Part shown: piece after piece, positions 22,364-33,341 of the stretch
How the letters are laid out: the number at the start of each line of letters is the position of its first letter
How positions within the stretch are numbered: position 1 is the stretch's first letter
Assembly (NCBI RefSeq): GCF_037126465.1
Contig: NC_088204.1
Location: 67,517,807-67,581,806 of the forward strand
DNA from: Ornithodoros turicata
Taxonomy: Eukaryota; Arthropoda; Arachnida; Ixodida; Argasidae
DNA: 64,000 nt
Direction: 5' to 3'
Program-made: the position numbers and the translations under genes
Notes under the pieces: generated by a model
Told to the model about the DNA's origin: nothing
What the model saw: only the letters and a program-made list of their open reading frames with translations
Databases searched by the model: none

Positions 22364-23861
22364 GTAATCAAGCCCTTATAGGAAACCCCCATGGCATACT
22401 CCTACGGTCCGAACAACATCCAAAACCCCTTCGCGAGCCGCACTCACGTCGCTGCAATCTCTCATTCCAACATTCCAGTTACAACGTCGACCACGCGTAC
22501 TAAACATCCGTATCCGTTCGTGCCGCCGAAAATAGACCGCATTACATCCCGCATCTATCCATCATAGGCCACACTCCACCGCATGAAGAAGAAACGTGAG
22601 GGATGTCGGATGGACCCTCTCCAGATTCATGTCAGAAATGCGGATACGCCCATTCCGGACCGTATCTATTTTGAAGCACCTTCTCGCACGATTTATTAAT
22701 AGTCGGGATATACGAACTTGTGTGCGTGGGGTGTGGGAGGGATTAAAGAATCACGAGCCGGTATCATTTATTGTTTGTGTATCTCGTATGACTAACGAAG
22801 TTTCACAAATTTATGCGGAGTAATTTAGAAGCACTTATTCACTCATTCATTAAATTTTTGTAATTTACTGACCCATTAGTGTCAGGTTCTATCACCGGAA
22901 GCAGGCTACTAAGAAGTCGTTTTGCTGGTACTCGTGAATATCAACAGCGATAACTTAATTTCGGCGATGACGAATCAGAATCACCCGATCTGTACGACAG
23001 CGTTCCTTTTCTGGAGATTTTTTCTTTTTTTTCTTTTTCTTTTAGACACATCCATTTCTATAAGACACTGTTACACCATTCCCCAAGACTTAGCAAAAGG
23101 GGATCACTGAGGAAAACAGCATGCTCCCCAGTGTACAGACTTTGTGTCTGACTCATCCCTCTTTCTCTCTCTCTCTCTCTTTTTTTTCGAATAAGCCTAT
23201 ACCCTCCCCCCTCCCTGACTTCACGGTATAAAATTACGTCATCAGCATAAAGACAAAAAGATATTTTGTAGATTCAGATGAAGATCATTAACGTGGCCCA
23301 GCACAACAAAGTGGGCCAGCAGGGACCTGTGTGGGACACGTGATAAACCGTGCGAATAAAAAGATATCAACGATGAAAGAAAGGTTCCAGTCCTACAGCT
23401 GGCTAACCTTTTCAGTGACTTTCATCTTTCATCATTAATTTCTTAGGCAACTTGAGGCCTTGTATGTGATTGTACCTTCTATGGTGTTCCAGCCTCAGAA
23501 CATCAGTTCTCTCGTATTACATCACTTAATACATTATGTTATTCGTGAGAAACACCAGAAACCTAGACCTTAAACAATTCCTAAAGAGACTTTTACGTGG
23601 CACGTTGTTGAAAACCATCATGAAATCAATGAAATGTGCATCCACGTGATTATTGTTATTCACATATACTCGAGAACGACTGCGAAAAACTCGAACAGTA
23701 TCGTTTTACAGGACTATTATTTTCGTAAAACCACGGTGATTGTTAAACTGCATATAATTCATATCCAGAGAAATTATGGCGGTCACAACAGGAATAAGAA
23801 GAAAACCGCAAAGCTTCTCAAAGTTTCAAGACCCCTTCTGCCCTCAAAACAAAGCGTTCAC
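22364..23861. other. no gene recognised
   Basis: TC and T-rich tracts near 23020-23045 and 23162-23187. No exon could be supported. Confidence 0.45.
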
Positions 23862-24270
23862 TTTTTTTTTTTTTTTTCAAATCAAAATATTTTTATTTGG
23901 AGCTTTAGATGCACATGATAGGTGTGGGAGAGCGAGGACAAAGCCTGTGCTGCTGTCCCGAACATGATAGAACACAGCAATAAACGCACGTCTTGTGGGC
24001 CTACCGGGTTATAACCAGTTTGTAAACATAAACTATAATAACAAAGAAGAAAAAAGAGAGAAAAAAAAGTGTGATATCTGCATCAATTACACGCAAAAAT
24101 AACTTTGAGATACCACAAAAGGGGGGAGACATTAATATCTATGTATATATATATCTATATCGATTAATACACAAAAAGATTGAACAAGGCTGACATCGAT
24201 CCTATCGCATATCCGACAAAAAGGAACGCCTTCATGTGTTTTTTTAAAAGCTGGGAAATTATTCATTTGT

Positions 24271-25615
24271 CTATATTGTAATGGGAGTGCGTTCCATAGC
24301 TTTGGACCTTTGTACCCCAATTTTTGAAAGTCCAACGTTAGTCCTTTGTTGTGGCACTCTGAGATACATATCATCTCTTCTTAAACTGTAAGAGCAGGTA
24401 AAATACTCCAACTGAGCCACGCAGGAAGTATGCTTTGAATAAACCGTACGGTGCATGAATAGTAGCACCTTGTATTTGAGTAACGTAAAAATGTCCATGA
24501 CGGATAATACGGAGAACGCAAAGGAAATCGACTGTCCCGGTTCTATTCTCAGTATTACTCTCATAGCGCCTTTCTGCAATACCAAAAGAGGTTGGAGAAC
24601 ACTCCGATAACTTAAGCCATAAATTTCTAATGCATAATGCAGATGTGAATGAACTAGTGCATAATAAATTTTAAGAAGAATATTAAGAGGAAATAGTGAC
24701 GCCACTTTCGAGAGCGCCTGAAGGCCTGCCAGCATTTTTCGTTTCACGGCATTTACATGGTGTTGGCATGTGAGGTGTTCATTTAGTGTCACTCCTAGAA
24801 ACTTCACTGAGTGGACGCGATAAAGTACAGGGGAATCAAAGTGGACTTGTAGGTTTTCTAAATATACTAACCTCTGAGATGGGTGGAAGACCACATAATT
24901 TGATTTAGTGAAATTATGTACTAACCGGTTCAAGGGCAACCATAGTGATAGTTTGGACATAATCCTATTCGCTTCTCGATATAGAGTTTCTGGTGTATCT
25001 GCGTCAACGAATAGATTGGTGTCATCTGCGTAAAGGGTGCAGTCTGTTGATAGAAACTCAGGGAGATCATTTACGTATGTTGAGAACAGAAGTGGGCCCA
25101 AGATCGACCCCTGAGGACATTGTGCACTCGGCAAAACTTGACTGGACTGTTCCAATCGTGACATATTGTTTTCTCCTTTTCAAACAGCTGCTGATTAATT
25201 GAAGTGGTAAACCTCTTATCCCATATCTTTCAAGTTTTTGTAACAAGACATCATGATTAATAAGGTCAAACGCTCGTGTTAAGTCCACAAAGATACCCAT
25301 CGTTAATCTTTTTGAATCAATGCTTTCTCTAATCCTCTCAATGACATTGCCTATGGCTAATTCTGTGGATCTCCCCTTCCTAAATCCAAATTGTGAGTCG
25401 GACAAAATGTTATTATTTTCAAGATAAGATGTCAGTCTGCGCGAGATTAGCGTTTCAACTATCTTGCTCAATACTGAAAGCACTGCCACGGGCCTATAGT
25501 TCAGAACAGAACGTCTGTCACCTTTCTTGTGCATTGGTATTATTTTAGCTATTTTCAGTTCTCTTGGAAAGATGCCTTGTTGGAAGATATTGTTTATAAT
25601 ATCAGAGAGAGCCAT
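24271..25615 (-). pseudogene. reverse transcriptase remnant of the LINE
   Basis: Two overlapping frames (25615-25067 and 25164-24271) carry the N-terminal and C-terminal halves of one reverse transcriptase domain. Fingers and palm motifs FxDxxRAFD, PQGSILGP, YADD and VKFLGV appear in the correct order. A frameshift around 25110-25140, between motif A and the PQGS motif, joins them, so no functional polymerase can be made from this copy. Confidence 0.85.
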
Positions 25616-25661
25616 AGAAAGATAGTGGCGAAATTCTTTTACAAGCGCAACTGATATTTTG

Positions 25662-26306
25662 TCATGGCCTGTTGATTTTTTTACTTTTAAGGCTTATGAT
25701 GACCGCTTCAACCTCTGCCTCACAGGTTGGTTCAAGATAAAATGTCTTAGGGTACCTCTCAGGTAGCATCACTGGGATGTCTCTTGGGGGCGGTATGTAT
25801 TGTACTTGACCGTTAATGTTAGAGAAACAGTTGTTAAACATACTACAAATATGCACTGTATCGTTAACTGCGTTACCATCAGCATCTACCGCGGAGGAAA
25901 TATCATTAACCTGAGCTGCCTGATTTAGTGCTGTATTAATCAGATTCCAAATTTTCTTTTGGTCGCCCTTACAGTCAGCTACAGATTGAGAGAAATATTC
26001 CTCTTTTGCTCTCTTGAGCACTTTTCCGAGCATGTTATTATATTTTTTGTAGCGATCACACAAAACATGATTCCCTGGGTTACATCGATGTTTCTTATAC
26101 AAATTATTCTTATGTTTTATGGATCGTAATATAGCTGGGGTAATCCACGGTTTCTTTGTCGTACTTCGCTTAGAAACCAGTATCTGACGTGTGGATTTTG
26201 CGATAATAGTTTGCAAGATAGACAGAAAAAATCTAAATTTCTCCTCCACGTTGCCATCATTAGGCATAGACCACGCCTCCTCGGCCATATACCGCTCAAC
26301 GATCAA
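25662..26306 (-). pseudogene. LINE ORF2 linker region remnant
   Basis: 214 open codons between endonuclease and reverse transcriptase, with PWIT...I.SIKHKNNLYKK, KRAKEEYF and WNLIN. This is the usual linker of jockey/CR1-type elements. It is separated from the downstream polymerase frame by a shift near a 7-base T run at about 25676-25682. Confidence 0.75.
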
Positions 26307-26550
26307 GAAGTCAACATTAAATCATTCAATAATTGGGGGATCAGTGTCACTATGCCATACCACCTTGTTTTGTGTTTGACACAAACAGAAATAAATGAAA
26401 TGAAATATGATTTAATGGACATGTAGATGAGCTTGTGATCACTAATATCGCTTTCAGAAGCGCCATGTGCCGAACACCTGATACATGAAAGGTATCTAAT
26501 CTAAGGCTTTTGAACAAAGGGCTTACAACGAGGCGGATGAACATTCGCCG

Positions 26551-27759
26551 TCAGTCGTCACGAAGAAAGTTTTTGTTCGTGTTTTGTCGAACTTACCATC
26601 AACAGCATTAAAAATATCTTGGAATTTATCTACTTAGTGAAACCCCGGCTTGTCTGCGCTTTCACTCTTATTCATTGGAATTTGAGTCTAGCGTCGATGA
26701 AAGGCATTCTCTATAAGCTTGTTTTTCTGTTAGCATCCCCTGGCACGTTCTTATATTCTGATTAGAGAAAAAGATCAACTTCCTCAACGACGACGAAAAT
26801 ACCTTTCACATCCCCTACGAAGTTGGCCCAACATCCACGATTCCCTTAGGCAACATGTCACCATATCGACAGGCGAATGCTCCGCAATAAAATGCCAGTA
26901 AATCAATCAATCAATCAAATCACAGCTTCATGCCAAATTAATAGAAATATCCATTCGAAGAGCATTTTGAATTTTATTTTGTCTGCGTGTATGCGTGCGT
27001 GCGGGTGTGTATCTGTGTGCTGTCGGAGAGTGTGTGTCTGTGTGCGTGTGCAAGAGACGGACGACTATCTGTGCGTAGACTAATATATCCCTATTAATGG
27101 GTAACTAATAATATTGAACTGTAATTTAGAAAAAAAATATTTGAAAACGAATGGGTACTTCCTCATGAATGAGTATGAAGCGAGTGTATTCTTTCTCGAA
27201 TCCCTAAACTGCAAATACAAATAACGCTCAGTCTATCCTGTACCTTGACGAAAGCAGAAGATCGATCACGCGCATGTTTATGTTAACTGCCACCAGGGGA
27301 CGAGGACCGTCGAACGGCCGCCAAGGAACTATACACCTCCGAGAACTGACTCAAGATGCCTGACACGTGTAACTTTAACGACACTTTATTTATGTATTTC
27401 TATTTTTAGGATGCTCACGAGAAGTGGCACTTTGAGAGAGCTATCTCATGGGCACACATTAAGCATATTTAAAGTGCAACAAGAAGAGGCAGTCGTAGCG
27501 ATTTGGTTTACAAATCAGGTCAGCCCATCGTACTGCATACAGGTTTTCATAATATTCGTTATAAGCCCGTATAAGATCTGTCCGACTCACCTGCACTTTT
27601 ACCGTTTGACTGTGTCTCTTGTCAGTCGGGTGGGGCTTTTCCCGAGGCATTTACGTAGGCAGACATAGGAAGTGGTGATGTACTCCTTTGAGACCTGTTA
27701 TTGGCTATTTGAGTCCCGGTCCACTCAAGCCTCGCTGAGTGCGACCATCGCGTCACCTA
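26551..27759. other. no gene; short LINE tail and GT-rich tract
   Basis: 26878-26918 reads CCGCAATAAAATGCCAGTAA followed by an ATCA repeat tail, the 3' end of another non-LTR element on the plus strand. A GT-rich tract spans about 27000-27050. Nothing else is recognised. Confidence 0.45.
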
Positions 27760-28264
27760 CGCCCTAAGAAAAAAAAAGGAGTAAAATAGGGAGTAATTGC
27801 AGCTTCTACCCGCTAGACTGCCCCCCAATTACTCCCCATTTTAGTCCCCTAACCCCAACATTTACTCCCCAGGACTGCAAAGAGTCACTGAACTTCGCAA
27901 ATGGTCACCTGAGTGCAACAGTCTATGTAAATGTGTGTCATTCGTCAATTTGATGGCATAAGGCTGTATAACTCAGCCAACTTAGAAATTTTCCACCCAC
28001 ACAGAGTAAGAAACAGGTCGTGCTTCTTTCTTCGCAAATTGTGTCCCATGTATGTCGCAAGATTTTATATCACTCTATATATCACGGTTGATACAAATTA
28101 TTTTCATACATGCACACGAATTATGTACCTGGGACTCATAGAACAGAGCGTGAAATGCAGTCTCCACTCTGTGACATGCATTTACTCCCGAAAGGGACTA
28201 TTTTTTGTGGCAATGCATTTAGTCCCCAAAAGGAGTAAAATTACTCATTTTTTTTCTTAGAGTG
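27760..28264 (-). mobile_element. MITE with CACTCTAAGAAA ends, copy 2 (inverted)
   Basis: A copy of 17887-18418 in reverse orientation. It shares GGAGTAAAAT at the ends, TATGCCATCAAATTGAC-type text, the reversed TGTGTCCCATGTATG and the interior GAGCGTGAAATGCAGT. The right end TTTCTTAGAGTG is the complement of CACTCTAAGAAA. The two copies differ in the simple repeat near one end. Confidence 0.7.
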
Positions 28265-28513
28265 ATACGTTCCACCAGTTATTTTGGATTCCTTCTTGCT
28301 TGTTCTTTATTTGCCTCCGGTGTCGCTTTCTTGGCAGCTTCTCTAACAGCGCCCCATGACTCGGACATACAGGTATGTGTACAGGTATGTGTACACGACC
28401 TGTTCTATATTTGCGCTCTTACAACCTTGCAGTCCACATATGACCGGGTTGAGCCTCCAGCATCCCAGCCTTCATTTCGCTAATGTTTGCCTCGGTAAGT
28501 GGTGCTGGTGGTA

Positions 28514-29501
28514 CACAGTAAATCATTTTACACCTTTATTTGCTCAAACAAGGTGTATTCTTATAAAAACACCCTTTTCTATTCCACAAAGAGTGTAAAA
28601 AGTGCATTAGTAAGGGTGTAATATCGACATACACCACGTTTTATCCAATGTGGATCATTAAGGGTGTAAAGTGGGGTGTTGAAACAGGTGTTTACCGTCG
28701 AATGCACCTTTTTTACACTCATTTGAATTGGGTGTATGGTGTTAAAAATGGTGTTTTATTTCGTGAGAGAAAAATTATGCTGGTTTCACAGCTCCGCTCA
28801 GCAAGTAATCACATTATAGACGATAACCTGCGTTAAAAACACAGTATTTCACAGGGAGGGATGTTAGAAATTTAGCTTATATCTTTGACTCGTTGCATGC
28901 GTGAGTGTTAATTGCAAAAACACATTCCCGCCACCGCTACAAACGTTTCCCGCCCCACCACATGTAACGAACGTGCCCCAACAAATTGTACTTCAGTATA
29001 TGATCCATCCGACACGCCAATATAGGCTACTGAGGGTGCCCTAGGTCTCTTTATGCCTCTGCACTCAGGTTGCTCCCACAGTGTTACCAAGCTAACGAGG
29101 CGTGCCTGCGACGCATTACGCTCCGGTTTAGGTTCTACGATGGAACCACGGCTGGAAGTCTACCGTGTTCGCGGTGCTGCTTGCCATAGAAGCAAGAACG
29201 TCGAACTGCATGTCTCGGCCAGTGGTGTCGGTATGCTGCCGCGGAAGCTCCTATGACACTATTGGCGAGGGAATATTTGCGAACAAATAATTCCATCATA
29301 AAAGGTGTTTTCAATAGAATACTCCAATTTTAAGGGTGTTTTTGTTTTTTACACCCATTATAACAGTGTTTTACTAGGAATACACTTAACTAAAGGGTGT
29401 ATTAGAAAACACCCATCATTTGAGTGTACAGGCAACACCAAAAAGGTGTGCGCCATGGGACAAGCCATTTACACTAAAAAAGTGTAAAAAAGTTTACTGT
29501 G
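28514..29501. mobile_element. TIR element with TA duplication and GGTGT/ACACC-rich ends
   Basis: The ends are CACAGTAAATCATTTTACAC and (reversed) CACAGTAAACTTTTTTACAC, flanked by TA on both sides. About 250 bp at each end is filled with GGGTGT, ACACCC and GTGTAAA words in both orientations. The middle third (28780-29280) is unique and non-coding. TA duplications are typical of Tc1/mariner-type transposition; the superfamily is unproven. Confidence 0.65.
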
Positions 29502-29545
29502 TACTACTGCTGCTGCTGAAAAAGCTCGCCGTTGTTGGTCTCATA

Positions 29546-30293
29546 CAGAGTTGTGCCGTAACTCGTTACTTGGTAAGGGTTACTTTTTTTGGTAACGAAG
29601 TAAAATTGCTAACTCGTTCCTTTTCTTCATCGCGGAGGAGCACATTTCGGCACTCCGTGTGGCGCAATGCGTACACTTACGACTCAAAGTATTATTGCAG
29701 TCCCTCGCTGGATGTGTTGTTGAAGTGCTGAATCGTCTTAAACGAAGGCCCTTGTCTTTTCTCTTGTTTCCGTAATCTCCGACCATCGCTTCTTCCCAAG
29801 AATGGGCACCAATTGTGCTATGGCTACAAAAAACGCGTTTCGACTTCTGGCCTTTTCTTGTCTTTGCCAAACTTCTGAGCGCCCTAAATTATGACGCAGC
29901 CCCTCGTGCGTTTTGGGGAACCGTTGGTGATCAGTGGCGCGAAAACCAGTGTCTTTTCTTGTGTTTTGATAATTTCCGATCACCCCCACTTCGGCAGCAG
30001 ATGTCTTCACACGAACGAGAACGAAGATCACTGATGTAAATTTCGAGTATCAGCTTCTTCTGAAGTGCAATTCCTCATAAATAAAGAGTTCAATGCAAGT
30101 GAGAGCATGTTTGTTGGCTCCTTTAACTATGCGACGGTAACGTAACAGCAACTCGTTACCTGTGAGTAACGAGGACTCGTTACTTTTGTATGTTGGTAAC
30201 GAGTAACGTATTTAGTTACTTTTTTCTGAAGTAACAGGTAACGGTATTTAGTTCCCTTTTTTTTTCTTTTTTTTTGTAACGGGCACAAGTCTG
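29546..30293. mobile_element. non-autonomous hAT element, 8-bp duplication
   Basis: The ends are CAGAGTTGTGCCGTAAC and (reversed) CAGACTTGTGCCCGTTAC. They are flanked by GTCTCATA on the left (29538-29545) and GCCTCATA on the right (30294-30301), one mismatch in eight. Subterminal GTAACGAG/CTCGTTAC words are dense at both ends. The right end is identical to that of 21704-22355. No transposase is encoded. Confidence 0.8.
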
Positions 30294-30329
30294 GCCTCAT
30301 AGAGTTGGGCATGGTCACGACTAACGGTC

Positions 30330-30395
30330 TGGGGGAATCTGCGTCCTGTGCCGACTTCTAAGGGAACTGTGCCGACATATGTCTGATATGAGGTG
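30330..30395 (-). repeat. SINE body fragment
   Basis: Contains CTGCGTCCTGTGCCGACTTC and GGGAACTGTGCCGACATATG, the conserved SINE body core, without tRNA head or tail. Confidence 0.5.
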
Positions 30396-30616
30396 CAACA
30401 TCACAAGTCATCATCCTCGAACTAATGAGAAGGCGTGTGCTTGACTTTGTTGTCGACATGTCGCAGTGTAAAACGGCAGATTCTGCAATCATAGCCGCTC
30501 CCTAATCTCAAGCTGAAATGGCATTTTTGGCAATTTTCGAGGGAAAAAATCGCGTTTTATACATTTGGGCCGAAACAGGCACTAACACCGAAATAGGTAA
30601 TTTTTTTTTTACTTTC

Positions 30617-30898
30617 GTGTTAGCGCCGCGAAGCAACTGTGGCTATGAGCGGCGTACAGACGAGGACAGATGGAGAGAGGACAGCAGGAAGGAGTGGGGG
30701 ACAGGGGGGTTAGTACGTCTCCTGGACCGACTTCAGGGAGAACTGTGCCGACATTCGTCTAGGAAAGGCTTCGGAAAACCCGGGGAAAACCTCAGACAGC
30801 AAATGCCGGTGGTAGGATTGGAACCCACCACCTCCCAGTCCGCACGACACCAACGAGCGAGACACCTTAACCCACCTGGCCATGCCGCTGGTATTTAT
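30617..30898 (-). repeat. tRNA-derived SINE, subfamily A, copy 2
   Basis: Nearly full length on the minus strand: tRNA-like head with reversed B box near 30826-30838, the common body, and the tail beginning GTGTTAGCGCCGCGAAGCAA on the plus strand. A T run at 30600-30610 (A run on the minus strand) is the 3' tail. Confidence 0.75.
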
Positions 30899-30920
30899 AG
30901 GTATTTATATAGGTATTATA

Positions 30921-31826
30921 CAGGGTGTTTCAAAAAACGTGTCATTCGGACTTTATAAAAGAACGGGGCGACGGAAAAATACGGGGTAAAGGGCACTTGT
31001 GTGGCAACTGAACTTGCCATCTTTCAAAAATATTTTAATTTGATTTTAATTAAAATAAATTGAATTTCTTTAATTGAACTCCAAAATTTCCCAAGTCAAC
31101 CTAACGTTTTTTTGTTTTTTTTTTACAGAATTTGAGAGCCCGTAGCGAACTTAGTCGGATCCACCAAGAAATCCGCTCGGTATTGCAAATGGAACGGCCC
31201 CAAAAAATTCCCGAAGTTGAGGCTTCAGAGTTTCGGGATTCAACAGCGCACCAAATGAGTCGGAAAAATGCGCGGAGGGCAGGACATGCTCCTGCCCCCA
31301 TGAAGCTACAACAGTTTATCGCCGGACCGGCGTGCAGCACAAGACGCGCAGATAACAAGGCAGGTGACATTCCACCATACGTTGATAAGCGACAAACAAA
31401 AATGATTCCGCCTCTTTTTTCCCGCCCTGTGTTTTTTGGACCTTTTATCTTTCATGGGGGCAGGAGCATGTCCTCCTCTCCACGAATCTTTGCGTCTGAT
31501 TTGGTGCGCCGTTGAATACCCGAAACTTTGAAGCCTCAATTTCGGGACTTTTTTTGGGCAGTTCCATTTGCAATATCGAGCGGATTTCTTAGTGGATCTG
31601 ACTAAGTTCGCTACGGGCTCTCTAATTCTGTAAAAAAAAACGTTAGGTTGACTTGGGAAATTTTGGAGTTCAATTAAAGAAATTCAATTTATTTTAATTA
31701 AAATCAAATGAAAATATTTTTGAAAGATGGCAAATTCAGTTGCCACACAAATGCCGTTTACCCCGTATTTTTCCGTCGTCCCGTTTTTTTACAAAGTCCG
31801 AATGACACGTTTTTTGAAACACCCTG
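30921..31826. mobile_element. foldback mariner-type element with long inverted arms
   Basis: The ends are CAGGGTGTTTCAAAAAACGT on both strands, flanked by TA. The left arm (30921 to about 31300) is mirrored by the right arm (about 31445-31826) over about 370 bp: CGTGTCATTCGGAC, ATTTTAATTAAAAT, CCCAAGTCAACCTAACG and CCGTAGCGAACTTAGTC all recur inverted. The centre (31300-31445) is short and non-coding. It sits in a GGTATTTAT microsatellite present on both sides. Confidence 0.8.
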
Positions 31827-31828
31827 TA

Positions 31829-33039
31829 TAGGTATTAAATAGGTATTTATATAGGCGCAGTAAAATCAATGCTGCTAGGTTTTCCAACACCCAATTCGTG
31901 CTCCTGTACTGAAAATGCACTATTAAAACCACAGATTAAAAAATGACATTTGCCTACAGAATTCCGGCGCCTACGGATCACTATCACTACACGCCGCGTG
32001 TCCGCTCGTCCGTCAATCACCGGTCTTCACACTCCCCTTCGTGGTAGAGTTATCAGGCTTAGGCGCGAGCACTGCCTGACGTCCAAGTGGGAAAGTGATG
32101 TGGAAAACGCGTCACGAATCTCCAGAAGCTCCCCTGCACGTTACGCCCACCAGGGCATTCATCCCATCATAAACGATGAAGGCTCATGTAGGAGGACACT
32201 CCGTCTATTACAAAAGAGGTACTGCGTATAGAAGTCATAATAATAATCAATATTATTATCTACAACTATTTTATCAACATATCATATTAGAATTAATATA
32301 ACCATTATAATATTGCATGTGCGTGAGTTTTTATAAATCAGCAAGCTTGCGCGTGCGCCTTCACTGAAGCGGAACTTTTTCTAAGCCGAGAAATAAAAGC
32401 ATAATATTACCAAGCCCAAGAAAGCTATTCTTTCCATTTTTTTCCCGCCAAGGAAACGACCGGGTTCTTTCCCCCGAGGAAGAAAAATAAAGGTCACATG
32501 ATTTCATTTTACTTCCGAGTCAAAGTCAATGACACGTGAACGTGATAGTTCCTTCTTCTGCACACCCGTAGAAAAATAAAATTAAAATACATAGAGTTTA
32601 AAATAAAAAAACATGCGGATGGCGGAAAGACAGGCATAAACGCGCATGCGTTGTCGGCCGAGAAGCAGAAATGTCCGTTTCCTCGACGGTCATTTTTCAC
32701 GATAAGGGTTGAAACCCAGATCTGCCGAACGGGGTCGATGGCAAAGGACCGTCGCTCGAAGTCGACGTCGAAATACGCTGACTCAGAAGAAGCGTTTTGT
32801 CTGCGGGAAACCGCAAGCGCGGAATCGTTTGTAGACATAGGATGAAGAAAGGATAGCTTCAATTGAGAAGTTGAAGCCACAGTAAGGACGGGTGGTGTAG
32901 CAATAGGTAATTCGAGCGGCGTACGTTATTTGACACCTGAAACGGCAATGAAGTTTATGACATGCATAATTGATCAAGAGGTGTCCATCTGGACTGAGTA
33001 CTAAAACTGTTTTCGTGGAACAGTGTCCTATGAGTGCGT
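31829..33039. other. no gene recognised
   Basis: AT-rich in part. No shared repeat was identified. Confidence 0.45.
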
Positions 33040-33040
33040 A

Positions 33041-33340
33041 ATAGACCTCTCCCTGTTTGTAAACAAATGACGTCATAGTGTTCGAGAGAGCCACCAATTT
33101 GGTACAGTTGAACTACGCTCGAAGCTCGGGACGAACAAGGTCGCGCCGGAAAGTCGAGGTCTTGATGGGATTACGATAGCCCCTGAAAGGAACGCGACCT
33201 TCGGTCCTACTTTTTTTTTTTTTCAATAGGAGGCAGCAAACAAGTGCCCAATCGTGGAATCCAGCCCTCCCATTCCGATTTGTTTCGGTTTCAATCTGTC
33301 TACCAACGTCATTGATGACGTTTCTCTGGTAGAGGTCTAT
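33041..33340 (+). mobile_element. MITE-like element, copy 2 of the 19756 family
   Basis: Bounded by ATAGACCTCT and its complement AGAGGTCTAT, and about 300 bp long. It aligns end to end with the copy nested in the hAT element at 19489-20405. No clear duplication flanks it, so the class is undetermined. Confidence 0.7.
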
Positions 33341-33341
33341 T

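Larger units (their letters stand above)
23862..26550 (-). mobile_element. dead, 5'-truncated non-LTR retrotransposon (LINE)
   Basis: On the minus strand, in order, there are an endonuclease C-terminal remnant (SDISDHKLIYM near 26420-26450), the linker before the reverse transcriptase (PWITPAILRSIKHKNNLYKK, in 25662-26306), the reverse transcriptase (25615-24271; IIPMHKKGDR, NYRPVAV, QFGFRKGRST, FVDLTRAFD, PQGSILGP and the catalytic YADDT), and the C-terminal GPKLWNALP block (near 24290). The coding frame breaks at least three times, near 25680, 25120 and 24290. The 3' end has AATAAA (about 23894-23899, reversed) and a 16-base A tail (T run 23862-23877). The poly(A) tail and YADD type suggest the jockey/CR1 side of the LINE tree; the exact clade is not settled. 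Confidence 0.85.

Noticed and set aside
24993..25202. Plus-strand frame over the LINE
   Set aside because: It is the antisense shadow of the reverse transcriptase.
31132..31515. 127-codon frame in the mariner-type element, as a transposase
   Set aside because: It runs through the inverted arms and is mirrored on the other strand; no DDE/D-type motifs are visible.
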